DNA of 53,531 nucleotides from Myxococcales bacterium (GTDB lineage: Bacteria; Myxococcota; Myxococcia; Myxococcales; Myxococcaceae), in NCBI GenBank assembly GCA_030681895.1, contig JAUXRI010000345.1:1-53531 (forward strand), written 5' to 3'. How positions within the stretch are numbered: the first letter of the stretch is position 1; each line of letters opens with the position of its first letter. Shown here in pieces: positions 25,231 to 33,204 of the stretch. Made by a program: the position numbers and the translations under genes. Below the pieces are notes generated by a model that saw nothing but the letters and a program-made list of their open reading frames with translations, searched no databases and had not been told where the DNA came from.

Positions 25231-26691
25231 TCACAGCGGGTACGACAGCGTCGCGCCGAGCACCGTCACCAGCACCAGGACGAGGGGCGCGAGCACCAGG
25301 AACACGAGGAAGGTGTAGCCCATCACGTCGCGCGCCCTGAGGCCGAACAGGCCGAGCACCGGCAACATCCAGAACGGCTGGAGCAGGTTCGCGAGCGCCT
25401 CGCCGAGGTCGTAGACGGCCACCATCCACCCGAGGTGCACCTTCAGGTCGTGCGCGGCCTGCATCACGTACGGCGCCTCGATGACCCACTTCGAGCCCCC
25501 GCTTGGCACGAAGACGCCGAGCACTGCGGAGTAGAGCGCGATGACGGCAGGGAACGTCTGCGGCGTCGAGATGCTGACGAACCACGCGGCGAGGTGCTCG
25601 TTGAGCTGGGTCTTCACGATGAGGGCCGCGATGCCCGCGTAGAGCGGGAACTGGAGCAGCACGCCCCAGATGCCCGGCGTCGCGTCCTTCACGGCGCGCA
25701 TGAGCCGGGCCGGCGTCGCGTGCAGCGCCACGCCGACGGTGAGGAAGAGCAGGTTGAGCGTGTTGAGGTTGAGCGCGTTGAGCGGCTCCTTTGCCTGCAC
25801 GAACGTCGACACCAGGAACGTCCCGGCGAGGGCGACGAAGGCGACGCTGAGGTACGGCCGGTGCTCCAGCCACTCTCCGGGCGTGTGGCGCGAGGGCGGG
25901 TCCGCCGCGTCGAGGGGCGAGGGGCCCAGGTCGATGCCGAGGGACGCCGCCGTGCGCGCGCGCGACGCCGAGGGCGCGGCGAAGAACATCAGCGTGGTGA
26001 TGACGACCAGCTCCACCACCACCGAGGCGAGGCTCTGCCAGAGGAAGATGGTGTGGGTCAGCGGGATGATGCCGTCGGGCACCAGGCCGTTCGCGCTGAC
26101 GATGGAACGAATCGCTGGCTGCAGCGACGACGGGGTGGCCATCTGCAGCGCCGCGGAGCCCGAGAGCCCCTGCGCCCAGATGCTCCCCAGCCCGAGGAAG
26201 GCGCTCGCGCACAGCGCCCGATAGTCGACGCGTTCCATGCGCCGGGCCACCTCACGGGCCAGCATCGCGCTGAAGATGAGCGAGAAGCCCCAGTTGAACC
26301 ACGACGACGCCATCGCGAAGAACGTCACCCACGCCACCGCGCCACGGGCCGTCGTCGGCACCGCCGCGAGCCGCGCGATGAGCCGGTACACGGGCCGCGT
26401 CGTCGCGACGACCGAGCCGGTGATGATGACGAGCGCCATCTGGAGCGTGAAGGGCAACAGCTCCCAGAAGCCCGTGCCCCACAGATGCACCACCTCGAGG
26501 GCGGCGTCGGCCGCAGGCTTCTTGCCGCTCAGCACGACGAACGCGGCGACCACCACCACCACCGTCGCGACGAGCGCGAAGACGTAGGCGTCGGGAATCC
26601 ACCGCTCGGCCCACGCCGTGAAACGCGCCGCGAGCCTCGCGAGGCGGCCTTCCTGATCAGCCGTGGTGGTGGACGGGTCTGCCGACGACAT
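25231..26691 (-). CDS. Short-chain fatty acid transporter (AtoE family)
   Basis: A 486-aa polytopic membrane protein with about 12 hydrophobic segments. The text 'WGTGFWELLPFTLQMALVIITGSVVATTRPV' and 'SWFNWGFSLIFSAMLAREVARRM' is characteristic of the SCFA_trans / AtoE family, which imports acetoacetate and other short-chain acids. Later helices with 'LVVSIVSTPQTFPAVIALYSAVLGVFVPSGGSKW'-type sequence (Pro-Ser-Gly-Gly) are also conserved in the family. It is divergent from the N-acyl-D-amino-acid deacylase gene with about 200 bp between them, so the two may respond to one signal: release of an acyl group by the deacylase and uptake of a short-chain acid. That link is inference. Confidence 0.9.
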   Translation of the reverse strand: MSSADPSTTTADQEGRLARLAARFTAWAERWIPDAYVFALVATVVVVVAAFVVLSGKKPAADAALEVVHLWGTGFWELLPFTLQMALVIITGSVVATTRPVYRLIARLAAVPTTARGAVAWVTFFAMASSWFNWGFSLIFSAMLAREVARRMERVDYRALCASAFLGLGSIWAQGLSGSAALQMATPSSLQPAIRSIVSANGLVPDGIIPLTHTIFLWQSLASVVVELVVITTLMFFAAPSASRARTAASLGIDLGPSPLDAADPPSRHTPGEWLEHRPYLSVAFVALAGTFLVSTFVQAKEPLNALNLNTLNLLFLTVGVALHATPARLMRAVKDATPGIWGVLLQFPLYAGIAALIVKTQLNEHLAAWFVSISTPQTFPAVIALYSAVLGVFVPSGGSKWVIEAPYVMQAAHDLKVHLGWMVAVYDLGEALANLLQPFWMLPVLGLFGLRARDVMGYTFLVFLVLAPLVLVLVTVLGATLSYPL

Positions 26692-26836
26692 GCGCGCGTT
26701 CTGTCACGGCCGCCGCGGGCCGCACCACTTCGCTGCGCGGTGTCGGTGGTCAGGCATGCGTTCGCTCCGTCGAGCGTGCCGCTGCCGTCGTGGTCGGCAC
26801 TCCAGCCGCGTCGGTGCGGGAGCCGCCCCTGACGAA

Positions 26837-26862
26837 TCCCGGCCCGGCGGCGAGTGCCGGGA
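26837..26862 (+). promoter_or_regulatory. Stem-loop in the leader of the deacylase gene
   Basis: TCCCGGC (26837-26843) pairs with GCCGGGA (26856-26862), a 7-bp stem with a 12-nt loop, ending 32 nt before the ATG of the deacylase. It sits in the divergent leader region, so it may be an operator or an mRNA structure. No T-run follows. Confidence 0.3.
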
Positions 26863-26894
26863 ATAGGCTCGCGGCTTCTCTTCTGGGAGACCTC

Positions 26895-28646
26895 ATGCTC
26901 GACCTGCTCATCCGTGGTGGAACCGTCGTCGATGGCACCGGCGAGGCGCCTCGCACCGCCGACGTTGGCGTGAAAGACGGCCTCATCGTCGAAGTGGGCA
27001 CCATCACCCAGCCCGCGAAGGAGACCGTCGACGCGAACGGCGCGTGGGTGACGCCAGGCTTCGTCGACCTGCACACGCACTACGACGGCCAGGCCTCGTG
27101 GGACGAGCTGTTCTCGCCCAGCATCTTCCACGGCGTGACGACGTTGATGATGGGCAACTGCGGCGTGGGCTTCGCGCCCTTGCAGCCGGGCCACCAGGAC
27201 GACCTCATCAAGCTGATGGAGGGCGTCGAAGACATTCCCGGCGCGACGCTGGCCGAGGGCGTGAAGTTTCGATGGGAGACGTTTCCCCAATACATGGACG
27301 CGCTCGCGGCGATGCCGCACAGCCTCGACTTCCTCGTGCAGGTGCCGCACGACCCCGTGCGCATGCTGGTGATGAAGGAGCGCGCGCTCGCAAAGGAGAC
27401 GGCGACGCCCGACGACATCTCCGCGATGCGGGCGGTGCTGAAAGAGGCGCTCGTCGCTGGCGCCGCGGGGTTTTCGACCGGCCGCACCGACAACCACCGC
27501 ACCGCCGAAGGCAAGGACACGCCCGCCGCCGAGGCCAGCACCGCCGAGCTCGTCGGGCTCGCGGGTGCCTTCGAGGGCCTCGGCCACGGCGTCGTGCAGG
27601 TGGTGAGCGACTTCGACCTCTTCCGCGGGCCGGAGCGCTTCGACGGCGAATTCGACCTCGTCGAGCAGTTGGCGGTCGCGAGCGGCCGGCCGGTCTCGGT
27701 GTCGTGGCTTCAGCGCGACCCGGGTGGTGAACAGTGGAAGGCGATTGGAGCGCGCATCGAGGCGGGCGTCGCGAAGGGGCTGCCGCTGTACCTGCAGACC
27801 GCCGCGCGCGGCATCGGCGTCATCATCGGCCTCGACGCGAGCTTCCACCCGTTCATGGGCTTCCCCTCGTTCAAGGAGATTGCCCATCTGCCGCTCGCCG
27901 AGCGCGCCGCCGCGCTGCGGGAGCCCGCCCGCAAAGCCCGCTTGCTCACCGAGAAGTCAGAGCCCATCGCCGGAGACGGCACGGCGGTACCTCCGCTCGT
28001 CGACCTGCTGCTCTCCCGCATCGGGATGATCAGCGCCCGCATGTTCCCGCTCGGCGCGACGCTCAACTACGAGCCCGCCGTCACCGAGAGCTTCTTCATG
28101 CGCGCGAAGCAGCAGGGCGTCACGCCGCTCGAGGTGCTCGTCGACTTCCTCGCCGAGGGCGACGGCTCGAACCTCATCTACTTCCCCATCTTCAACTACA
28201 ACGAGGGCACGCTCGAGACGGTGCGCACGATGTTGTCTCACCCGCGCGCGCTGCAGTCGTTGAGTGATGCCGGCGCGCACGTCGGCACCGTCTGCGACGC
28301 GAGCTTCACCACCTTCATGTTGACGCACTGGGTGCGCGACCGCGCGACGGGCCGCATGCCCCTCGAGCGCGTCATCGAGATGATGACCCGCCGCAACGCG
28401 CGCTACCTGGGCCTCAACGACCGCGGCGTCATCGCGCCCGGGCTGCGCGCCGACCTGAACGTCATCGACCCGAAGCGCCTGAGCGTCGGCGTGCCGAAGC
28501 TGGTGCGAGACCTGCCCGCGGGCGGCAAACGCTTCGTGCAGAAGGCCGTCGGCTACGTCGGCACGTGGGTGGCCGGCGTCGCCGTGCAGCGTGGGGGCGA
28601 CGTCACCTCGGCGCGGCCCGGGCACCTCGTACGCATGAAGGGCTGA
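26895..28646 (+). CDS. N-acyl-D-amino-acid deacylase / amidohydrolase family 3 protein
   Basis: A 583-aa amidohydrolase of the D-aminoacylase subgroup. The entrance motif HTHYDGQ (DLHTHYDGQASWDE, about 57-70) carries metal-binding His, 'MMGNCGVGFAP' (about 91-101) is typical of this subgroup, and 'SDAGAHVGTVCDASF' near 460 has the conserved Asp of the TIM barrel. The N-terminus 'DLLIRGGTVVDGTG' is the usual beta-sandwich start. These enzymes hydrolyse N-acyl-D-amino acids, releasing an organic acid and the D-amino acid. An upstream in-frame extension is rejected; GGGAGA precedes the ATG at 26895. Divergent from the AtoE-like transporter. Exact substrate unknown, since dihydroorotase-like relatives share these motifs. 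Confidence 0.88.
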   Translation: MLDLLIRGGTVVDGTGEAPRTADVGVKDGLIVEVGTITQPAKETVDANGAWVTPGFVDLHTHYDGQASWDELFSPSIFHGVTTLMMGNCGVGFAPLQPGHQDDLIKLMEGVEDIPGATLAEGVKFRWETFPQYMDALAAMPHSLDFLVQVPHDPVRMLVMKERALAKETATPDDISAMRAVLKEALVAGAAGFSTGRTDNHRTAEGKDTPAAEASTAELVGLAGAFEGLGHGVVQVVSDFDLFRGPERFDGEFDLVEQLAVASGRPVSVSWLQRDPGGEQWKAIGARIEAGVAKGLPLYLQTAARGIGVIIGLDASFHPFMGFPSFKEIAHLPLAERAAALREPARKARLLTEKSEPIAGDGTAVPPLVDLLLSRIGMISARMFPLGATLNYEPAVTESFFMRAKQQGVTPLEVLVDFLAEGDGSNLIYFPIFNYNEGTLETVRTMLSHPRALQSLSDAGAHVGTVCDASFTTFMLTHWVRDRATGRMPLERVIEMMTRRNARYLGLNDRGVIAPGLRADLNVIDPKRLSVGVPKLVRDLPAGGKRFVQKAVGYVGTWVAGVAVQRGGDVTSARPGHLVRMKG

Positions 28647-29039
28647 ACTCGAGGTCGACGTGAATCGCGCCAGCGTCGACGCCCGAGTCCCGGCGAGACT
28701 GGTCGCGCCATGTCGCGCCGGCATCGCGGGTGTTTCCACGATTCTGGCGTCCCGCGTCGGTAGGCGCTGCCGCGCACCGGTCAGGTCAGGCCGCGGAGAG
28801 AGCGACGAGGCCAGCATGCGCGACGTGTCCCGTGCCGGACTCCAGTGCGCTCGTGGTTGACGTGAATTCGCGTCACCTTCGACGCGCACCGAGTCCCCAA
28901 GAGACGTGCCCGCGCCATCGCGACCCGACCACGCCCAGCCGGGCGATGAACATGACTTCTGCCCACCGCGCTCCCGGCCGTGAGTGACCGACCGCTGCCA
29001 TTGACCCGGCGCTGCTGCCGCGACAAAGGGCTCCTCGCC
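28647..29039. other. Intergenic region with an imperfect direct repeat pair
   Basis: About 390 bp between the deacylase and the thioesterase. Bases 28654-28683 and 28856-28886 are imperfect copies of one another (gt[ct]gacgtgaat…cgcg… ending [gt]tcgacgc), about 200 bp apart. The rest shows no motif; small frames lack Shine-Dalgarno sites. A GTG at 28980 in the downstream reading frame is a possible alternative start of the thioesterase. Confidence 0.4.
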
Positions 29040-29489
29040 GTGACGATTCAGACGCTCATCTCGCAGGCGCGCGCGACCGGTGACTGGCGGCCCGTGCTCC
29101 AGGCGGTGCCGTACTTCCGCTTCATGGGCATCGACCTCGCGGTGACGCACGGCCGCCTCGAGGCGCGCATGGCGTTCTCGGAGCACCTCATCGGCAACCC
29201 CACGCTCCCCGCGTTGCACGGTGGAACGCTCGGCGCGCTGCTCGAGGCCGTCGCGCAGTGCGAGCTGCTCTACCGCGCCGAGTCCGTCGTGTTGCCGAAG
29301 ACCATCACGCTGACCATCGACTACCTGCGCTCGGGCAGGCCGGTCGACACGTTCGCGGTGGCCGAGGTCATCAAGCAGGGACGGCGCGTCGCGACCGTGC
29401 AGGCGCGCGCGTTTCAGGACGACCCGACTCAATCGGCGCCGAGCCTGATTGCCCTCGCGACCGTGCACCTGCTGGTGCGCGCGGACTGA
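29040..29489 (+). CDS. PaaI-type hotdog-fold thioesterase
   Basis: A 149-aa protein (GTG start at 29040; an upstream GTG at 28980 would add 20 residues with basic, Cys-containing sequence that does not resemble the family). The hotdog-fold core is clear: 'YFRFMGIDLAVTHGRLEARMAFSEHLIGNP' followed by 'PALHGGTLGALLEAVAQCELLY', where HGG is the helix that carries the acyl-CoA pocket. 'KTITLTIDYLRSGRPVDTFAVAEVIKQGRRVATVQARAF' is the expected strand-rich end. PaaI-like enzymes hydrolyse aryl- or acyl-CoA esters. AAAGGG upstream favours the 29040 start. The DUF1636-like gene follows after 4 nt and is probably co-translated. Confidence 0.8.
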   Translation: MTIQTLISQARATGDWRPVLQAVPYFRFMGIDLAVTHGRLEARMAFSEHLIGNPTLPALHGGTLGALLEAVAQCELLYRAESVVLPKTITLTIDYLRSGRPVDTFAVAEVIKQGRRVATVQARAFQDDPTQSAPSLIALATVHLLVRAD

Positions 29490-29493
29490 CGTC

Positions 29494-29835
29494 ATGGCGC
29501 GCCCGGTGCTCTCCATCTGCAGGCGCTGTGAGGCCGATGACGGTGGCGGTGAGGACGCAGGCTCGGGCGAGGCGTTGTTTCAGCGGGTGAAGGCGCTGCG
29601 GAAGGCGCGAGGCCTCAAACACGTGTTCAAGCTCGAGGGGGTGAAGTGCCTCTCGTTGTGCCGGTGGGCCTGCAACGCGACGCTCGAGGGGAAGAAGCGG
29701 TCGACGTACACGCGCAGTGAGCTGCACGCGGAAGCCGACGCCGAGGCGCTCGTCACCGCCGCGTGCGCGTACGCCGAGCTCGAGCCAGGCCAGGAGCTCT
29801 CGGAGCGACGGTTGCCCGGCGTCAGCGGCGACTGA
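29494..29835 (+). CDS. DUF1636-like predicted metal-binding protein
   Basis: A 113-aa protein with the conserved Cys pattern of DUF1636: 'ICRRCEADD' near the N-terminus and 'VKCLSLCRWACNATLEGKKRSTY' in the middle, which gives CxxC, then C-x3-C-x3-C. Members are predicted to bind a metal or iron-sulphur cluster; some are found near cobalamin genes. No cobalamin gene is in this window. The start at 29494 directly after the thioesterase stop suggests co-translation. I give no reaction. Confidence 0.75.
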   Translation: MARPVLSICRRCEADDGGGEDAGSGEALFQRVKALRKARGLKHVFKLEGVKCLSLCRWACNATLEGKKRSTYTRSELHAEADAEALVTAACAYAELEPGQELSERRLPGVSGD

Positions 29836-29874
29836 GCGCAGCTCCGCAACGCGCCGAAGCCCTGTGACTGTATT

Positions 29875-29891
29875 TTGAACCCTGAGTTCAA
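29875..29891 (+). promoter_or_regulatory. Candidate AbiE operator (inverted repeat)
   Basis: TTGAAC-ccTGA-GTTCAA: a perfect 6-bp inverted repeat with a 5-nt spacer in an A+T-richer leader 60-75 nt before the antitoxin GTG. AbiEi antitoxins are known to bind inverted repeats in their own promoters. Two copies of AAGGTAA lie farther on (about 29925-29946). A -10-like TATTTT at 29871 overlaps the repeat. Binding is inferred. Confidence 0.4.
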
Positions 29892-29951
29892 GTTCGAGCA
29901 ACCTGAAGTCGTTGGCTTGCGAGAAGGTAAACCAGAAGTTAAGGTAAGTGC

Positions 29952-30635
29952 GTGAGGTCTCCGCCGAACTGGGGTGCACTCTTCGACGTGGCAAGCGCCC
30001 AGGCGGGGTTCTTCTCCACACGCCAGGCGGCCGAGGTGGGCTACTCGCCGCAGCTCCTCCAGAAGCACCTCAAGGCCGGTCGTGTTGTGCACGAGCGTCG
30101 TGGCGTCTATCGCCTCGTTCACTTCCCGCACGTCGAACACGAGGAGCTCGCCTCGGTGTGGCTGTGGTCGGAGCGCACCGGCGTCTTCTCGCACCAGACC
30201 GCGCTCGCGCTTCACGGCCTGTCCGACGTGCTCCCGGCGCGCGCACACCTCACACTCCCTGCCGCCTGGCGACGACGACGACTGACGATCCCCGCCGATG
30301 TGCTCCTTCACTACGCCGACCTGACTGACGACGCGCGCGCGTGGTTCGGACCCGTGCCAGTCACCACGCCAGCGCGCGCGCTGAACGAGTGCGCCGACGA
30401 CGGACTCGCGCCAGACCTCCTCCGTCAGGCCGCAGAGCAGGCGCTCGTGCGGGGCCTCGTCACGCGCGCCGGGCTCTCGGAGGTCGCACGGGTGCTGGAG
30501 CCATTCGGAGGAATTCCACGTGTCCACTCGGACGTACTCGTCACCCGAGGCGTTTCGCAAAGCCCTCGAGGACCGGCTCCGCAAACTGGCTCCGGGCCCA
30601 CGCCTCAATCGCCAACGCCAGCTCCTCGTCTTTGA
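29952..30635 (+). CDS. abiEi: AbiEi-type antitoxin of a type IV toxin-antitoxin pair
   Basis: A 227-aa protein with a GTG start. The N-terminal third ('FFSTRQAAEVGYSPQLLQKHLKAGRVVHERRGVYRL') is the winged-helix domain of AbiEi antitoxins. 'VFSHQTALALHGLSDVLPARAHLTLP' is the conserved second-domain opening. It would repress the operon and counter AbiEii. The last about 38 residues (from about 30520) run in the same DNA as the start of abiEii and become low-complexity ('SQSPRGPAPQTGSGPTPQSP'), so the functional protein may end earlier. The antitoxin precedes the toxin, the usual order. AAGGTAAG precedes the GTG. Confidence 0.85.
   Translation: MRSPPNWGALFDVASAQAGFFSTRQAAEVGYSPQLLQKHLKAGRVVHERRGVYRLVHFPHVEHEELASVWLWSERTGVFSHQTALALHGLSDVLPARAHLTLPAAWRRRRLTIPADVLLHYADLTDDARAWFGPVPVTTPARALNECADDGLAPDLLRQAAEQALVRGLVTRAGLSEVARVLEPFGGIPRVHSDVLVTRGVSQSPRGPAPQTGSGPTPQSPTPAPRL
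30507..30512 (+). promoter_or_regulatory. Shine-Dalgarno of abiEii inside abiEi
   Basis: GGAGGA with a 7-nt spacer before the GTG at 30520. It is the best Shine-Dalgarno in this part of the window and lies inside the antitoxin coding sequence, which supports the overlapping toxin start. Confidence 0.65.
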
Positions 30636-31419
30636 CCGCCTTCTCGCGCGCATCGACCAGGTCCTCGGAGAAGCGGCCACGCTGAAAGGCGGCCTCGTCC
30701 TCGAGCTCCGGCTCGACCGCGCCCGCACCACGAAGGACGTCGACCTCAGAATGATGGGCACGCCGCAGAACCTCCTCGCGCGACTTCAGGAGGCGGGACG
30801 CACTCAGCTCGGTGACTTCATGTTCTTCGAGCTCGCTCCCGATGCAGAGGACCCAGAGAGTCAGAACGACGGCATGCCCTACGACGGGTACCGCTTCCGT
30901 GCGGAGTGCACCATCGGCGGCAAGCTCTTCGGTCAGCGCTTCGGCGTCGACGTCGCGTTCGGAGACCCGATGGTCGGCGCCGCCGAGCGCGTCACCGGAG
31001 AAGACCTTCTCGACTTCATCGGCGTTCCGCCGCCAAGTGTTCGCCTCTACCCGGTCGAGACCCACCTCGCCGAGAAGCTCCACGCGTACACGATGCCGCG
31101 GCAGTTTCCGAACACACGGGTGAAGGACCTGCCGGACCTTGCGCTGCTCGCCACCACGAAGCGCCTTGAGGCCCGCACACTTCGAGAGGCCATCGCCACG
31201 ACGTTCGCGCACCGGAACACGCACACGATTCCCACGGCGCTCCAGGACCCTCCGGACCTGTGGGTGCCGGTGTACGAGGCGCTCGCGCGGGAAGACGAAC
31301 TCGCGTGGAAGACCATCGCCGAGGTCGTAGCCGCGGCACGAGCCTTCCTGAACCCCATCCTCGGCTCCGACGTCGACGCGGTGTGGGAGCCGACCTCCTG
31401 GGCGTGGAGGTCGCGGTAG
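30520..31419 (+). CDS. abiEii: AbiEii/AbiGii-family nucleotidyltransferase toxin
   Basis: A 299-aa protein of the AbiEii NTase family. The four expected motifs are visible: KGG (56-58) at the GS position, DVD (73-75) as the metal-binding pair, AEKLHA with Lys186, and 'VKDLPDL' with Asp203/Asp206. AbiEii toxins transfer nucleotides to targets (tRNA acceptor ends in studied members) and stop translation, which gives phage defence or growth arrest. Start is GTG 30520 with a strong Shine-Dalgarno. The 116-nt overlap with abiEi is long for this family and couples the two. Codon use is slightly lower in GC than nearby genes but not strikingly so; horizontal transfer is plausible, not shown. Confidence 0.88.
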   Translation: MSTRTYSSPEAFRKALEDRLRKLAPGPRLNRQRQLLVFDRLLARIDQVLGEAATLKGGLVLELRLDRARTTKDVDLRMMGTPQNLLARLQEAGRTQLGDFMFFELAPDAEDPESQNDGMPYDGYRFRAECTIGGKLFGQRFGVDVAFGDPMVGAAERVTGEDLLDFIGVPPPSVRLYPVETHLAEKLHAYTMPRQFPNTRVKDLPDLALLATTKRLEARTLREAIATTFAHRNTHTIPTALQDPPDLWVPVYEALAREDELAWKTIAEVVAAARAFLNPILGSDVDAVWEPTSWAWRSR

Positions 31420-31613
31420 GCAGCCTGCTGTTGGGAAAGAACTTCGCCGACGACTGTGAGAGCACGAGGCAGGTCACGAGTCCGAACACGATTGTGTGTT
31501 CATGATGCCCGTTCAGAGTTCGAGCGTCTCGGCCACGTCGTCTCAACGCGTCGGCATCGAGTTTCGTGCGCCACCCGAACCTCTTCGAGTCGCTCTCGCA
31601 GTAGAGAGTCGGC

Positions 31614-31994
31614 ATGCGCATTCTCCACACGATGCTCCGCGTCGGCGACCTCGAGAAGTCCCTGGCGTTCTACGTCGACGTGCTCGGCATGAAGCTGCTG
31701 CGCCGCAAGGACTACCCCGACGGGCGCTTCACGCTGGCCTTCGTCGGCTACGGCCCCGAGTCTGAGCAGGCCGCCATCGAGCTGACCCACAACTGGGACA
31801 CGCCGAAGTACGAACTCGGCACCGGCTACGGGCACCTCGCGCTCGAGGTCCGTGACGCCTACGCCGCGTGTGTCGACATCAAGCAGCGCGGTGGCGTCGT
31901 CACGCGAGAAGCCGGCCCCATGAAGCACGGCACCACCGTCATCGCCTTCGTGCAGGACCCCGACGGCTACAAAATCGAGCTCATCCAGAAGTGA
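31614..31994 (+). CDS. gloA: Glyoxalase I (lactoylglutathione lyase)
   Basis: A 126-aa VOC-fold enzyme that isomerises the hemithioacetal of methylglyoxal and glutathione to S-lactoylglutathione. The four metal ligands fall at the same positions as in Escherichia coli GloA: His5, Glu56, His74 and Glu122. 'DPDGYKIELI' at the end is the family signature. Length matches single-domain bacterial GloA. It is preceded by AGAGAG a few bases upstream of the ATG. Upstream and downstream genes are unrelated. Confidence 0.95.
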   Translation: MRILHTMLRVGDLEKSLAFYVDVLGMKLLRRKDYPDGRFTLAFVGYGPESEQAAIELTHNWDTPKYELGTGYGHLALEVRDAYAACVDIKQRGGVVTREAGPMKHGTTVIAFVQDPDGYKIELIQK

Positions 31995-32028
31995 CGTGAG
32001 TCCGACTCGGTCGGCTCCGAACTGGAAC

Positions 32029-32178
32029 TCCGACTCCGACGCCGAGCTGATCCGACTCAGACGCCGAGCTGATCCGACTCAGACGCCCAGCCAGGATCCG
32101 ATACGGACGGCCGAGCCTGATCATCCGACTCAGACGCGCCGGGACCCGGGCTTCCGACTCAGACGCCGAGCCTGATCA
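32029..32178. repeat. Degenerate direct repeat cluster
   Basis: The 15-mer TCCGACTCAGACGCC occurs, exactly or with one change, at 32029, 32051, 32073, 32124 and 32153. The first three are spaced 22 bp apart; the later spacings are 51 and 29. Between them GCCGAGC(C)TGATC is also repeated, with the last copy running over the stop codon of the leftward gene at 32176. It lies between two convergent genes. No role is known to me; a replication-slippage remnant or a protein-binding array is possible. Confidence 0.8.
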
Positions 32179-32808
32179 GCCGTTGGTCGACTGCACGATG
32201 GTCGCGTTGTTCAGAATCGCCGGCCCGCCGAGCACCAGCATCACGCCGCCGACGAGGAGCGTGATGACGCCGCTCACCGTCAGCACATCGGTGCGCCGGG
32301 CCAGGCCCACGAGAGAGAGGGTCGCGCCGGTCGCCACGCCGAGACTCCCGATGATGGTGCTGACGAGCCCGAGCGTCCACAGGCCGCGGTCACCGGCCTT
32401 CACCGTCGCGTCGATGCGGTCGTTCCGCGCGAGCTCCTTGAGCGTGAACTTCGCCGACGTCGTCGTCTCGGGTCCGGTGACGACGAACTCCTGCTGGGGC
32501 ATCGCCACCATCAGGTCGCACGGGAGCGGGCACACCGGCGTCTCTTCTCCGTCGACGACCCGCACCAGCTCGAGCTTGCGGTTCGACGGCGGCGGCGGCG
32601 GTTGGCCCTTCATCCTCTCGAGCTTCTCCGTCAACCTCGTGTGCAGGCGCGGTGCATCGCCAGGCGCTGTCGCGGCGGGCAGTCGAGGCGAGACGACGGC
32701 GGGCTCTCCAGGCTCGGCGGTGGGGCTCGCCTGGACAGGCACCACCACCTTGCGAGCGGGCGCATCACCCTCTGCGGCGAGGAGGGTCACGACGAGGAGG
32801 GGAAGCAT
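32176..32808 (-). CDS. Hypothetical membrane protein with Pro-rich N-terminus
   Basis: A 210-aa protein with a short N-terminal hydrophobic segment (MLPLLVVTLLAA) that looks like a signal peptide or anchor. A Pro/Ala-rich segment and a poly-Pro run (PPPPP) near residue 75 follow, then a globular part with 'CPLPCDLMVAMPQQEFVVTG', which is like the PEGA-type 'CxxPC' knob of myxobacterial surface proteins. Two C-terminal transmembrane helices are evident ('LGLVSTIIGSLGVATGATLSLVGL', 'VSGVITLLVGGVMLVLGG'). No function assigned. Its stop codon falls inside the repeat cluster to its left. Confidence 0.65.
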   Translation of the reverse strand: MLPLLVVTLLAAEGDAPARKVVVPVQASPTAEPGEPAVVSPRLPAATAPGDAPRLHTRLTEKLERMKGQPPPPPSNRKLELVRVVDGEETPVCPLPCDLMVAMPQQEFVVTGPETTTSAKFTLKELARNDRIDATVKAGDRGLWTLGLVSTIIGSLGVATGATLSLVGLARRTDVLTVSGVITLLVGGVMLVLGGPAILNNATIVQSTNG

Positions 32809-32870
32809 GTGGAGTCACTCCAGAAAGATCAGGCCCGCAGTGTGCCTGTTTCCGTGGCGCCATTCGCCGG

Positions 32871-32913
32871 AAACACGAAAGCCGCCGGGAGCACGAGGGC
32901 TCCACGACGGCTT
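32871..32913 (-). terminator. Intrinsic terminator of the rpsN-rpmB unit
   Basis: On the minus strand, AAGCCG…GGAGC…GCTCC…CGGCTT forms a two-part stem (32879-32913) followed by TCGTGTTT. It lies 25 bp after the rpmB stop, the expected place for the operon's terminator. Confidence 0.75.
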
Positions 32914-32937
32914 CGGGCACTGACGTTGAGACGAGGC

Positions 32938-33171
32938 TTAGACTTCGCCGTCGCGCTCGAGCTTGGCGTAGACCGCCTCGATGCCCTTGACGTTGATGAT
33001 GCGCAGGGCGTGCGTCGAGACACGCAGCGTCACCCACTTCTTCTTCGAGGCCAGCCAGAACCGGTGCTTCTGAAGGTTCGGCAGCGAACGGGTCTTCGTC
33101 TTGTTGTTGGCGTGGCTGACATTGTTGCCAACCATCGGGCGCTTGCCCGTCACCTGACATACGCGGGACAT
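32938..33171 (-). CDS. rpmB: 50S ribosomal protein L28
   Basis: A 77-aa protein starting SRVCQVTGKRPMVGNN, the diagnostic L28 N-terminus, then 'SHANNKTKTRSLPNLQKHRF' and 'VTLRVSTHALRIINVKG'. It is part of the 50S subunit. It has no second or third CxxC pair, so it is the zinc-free form. The gene follows rpsN after about 33 bp and ends at a clear terminator. Confidence 0.97.
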   Translation of the reverse strand: MSRVCQVTGKRPMVGNNVSHANNKTKTRSLPNLQKHRFWLASKKKWVTLRVSTHALRIINVKGIEAVYAKLERDGEV

Positions 33172-33204
33172 GGTGTGTTTTTCCTTTGGGAAAGACGAAG
33201 AGGG

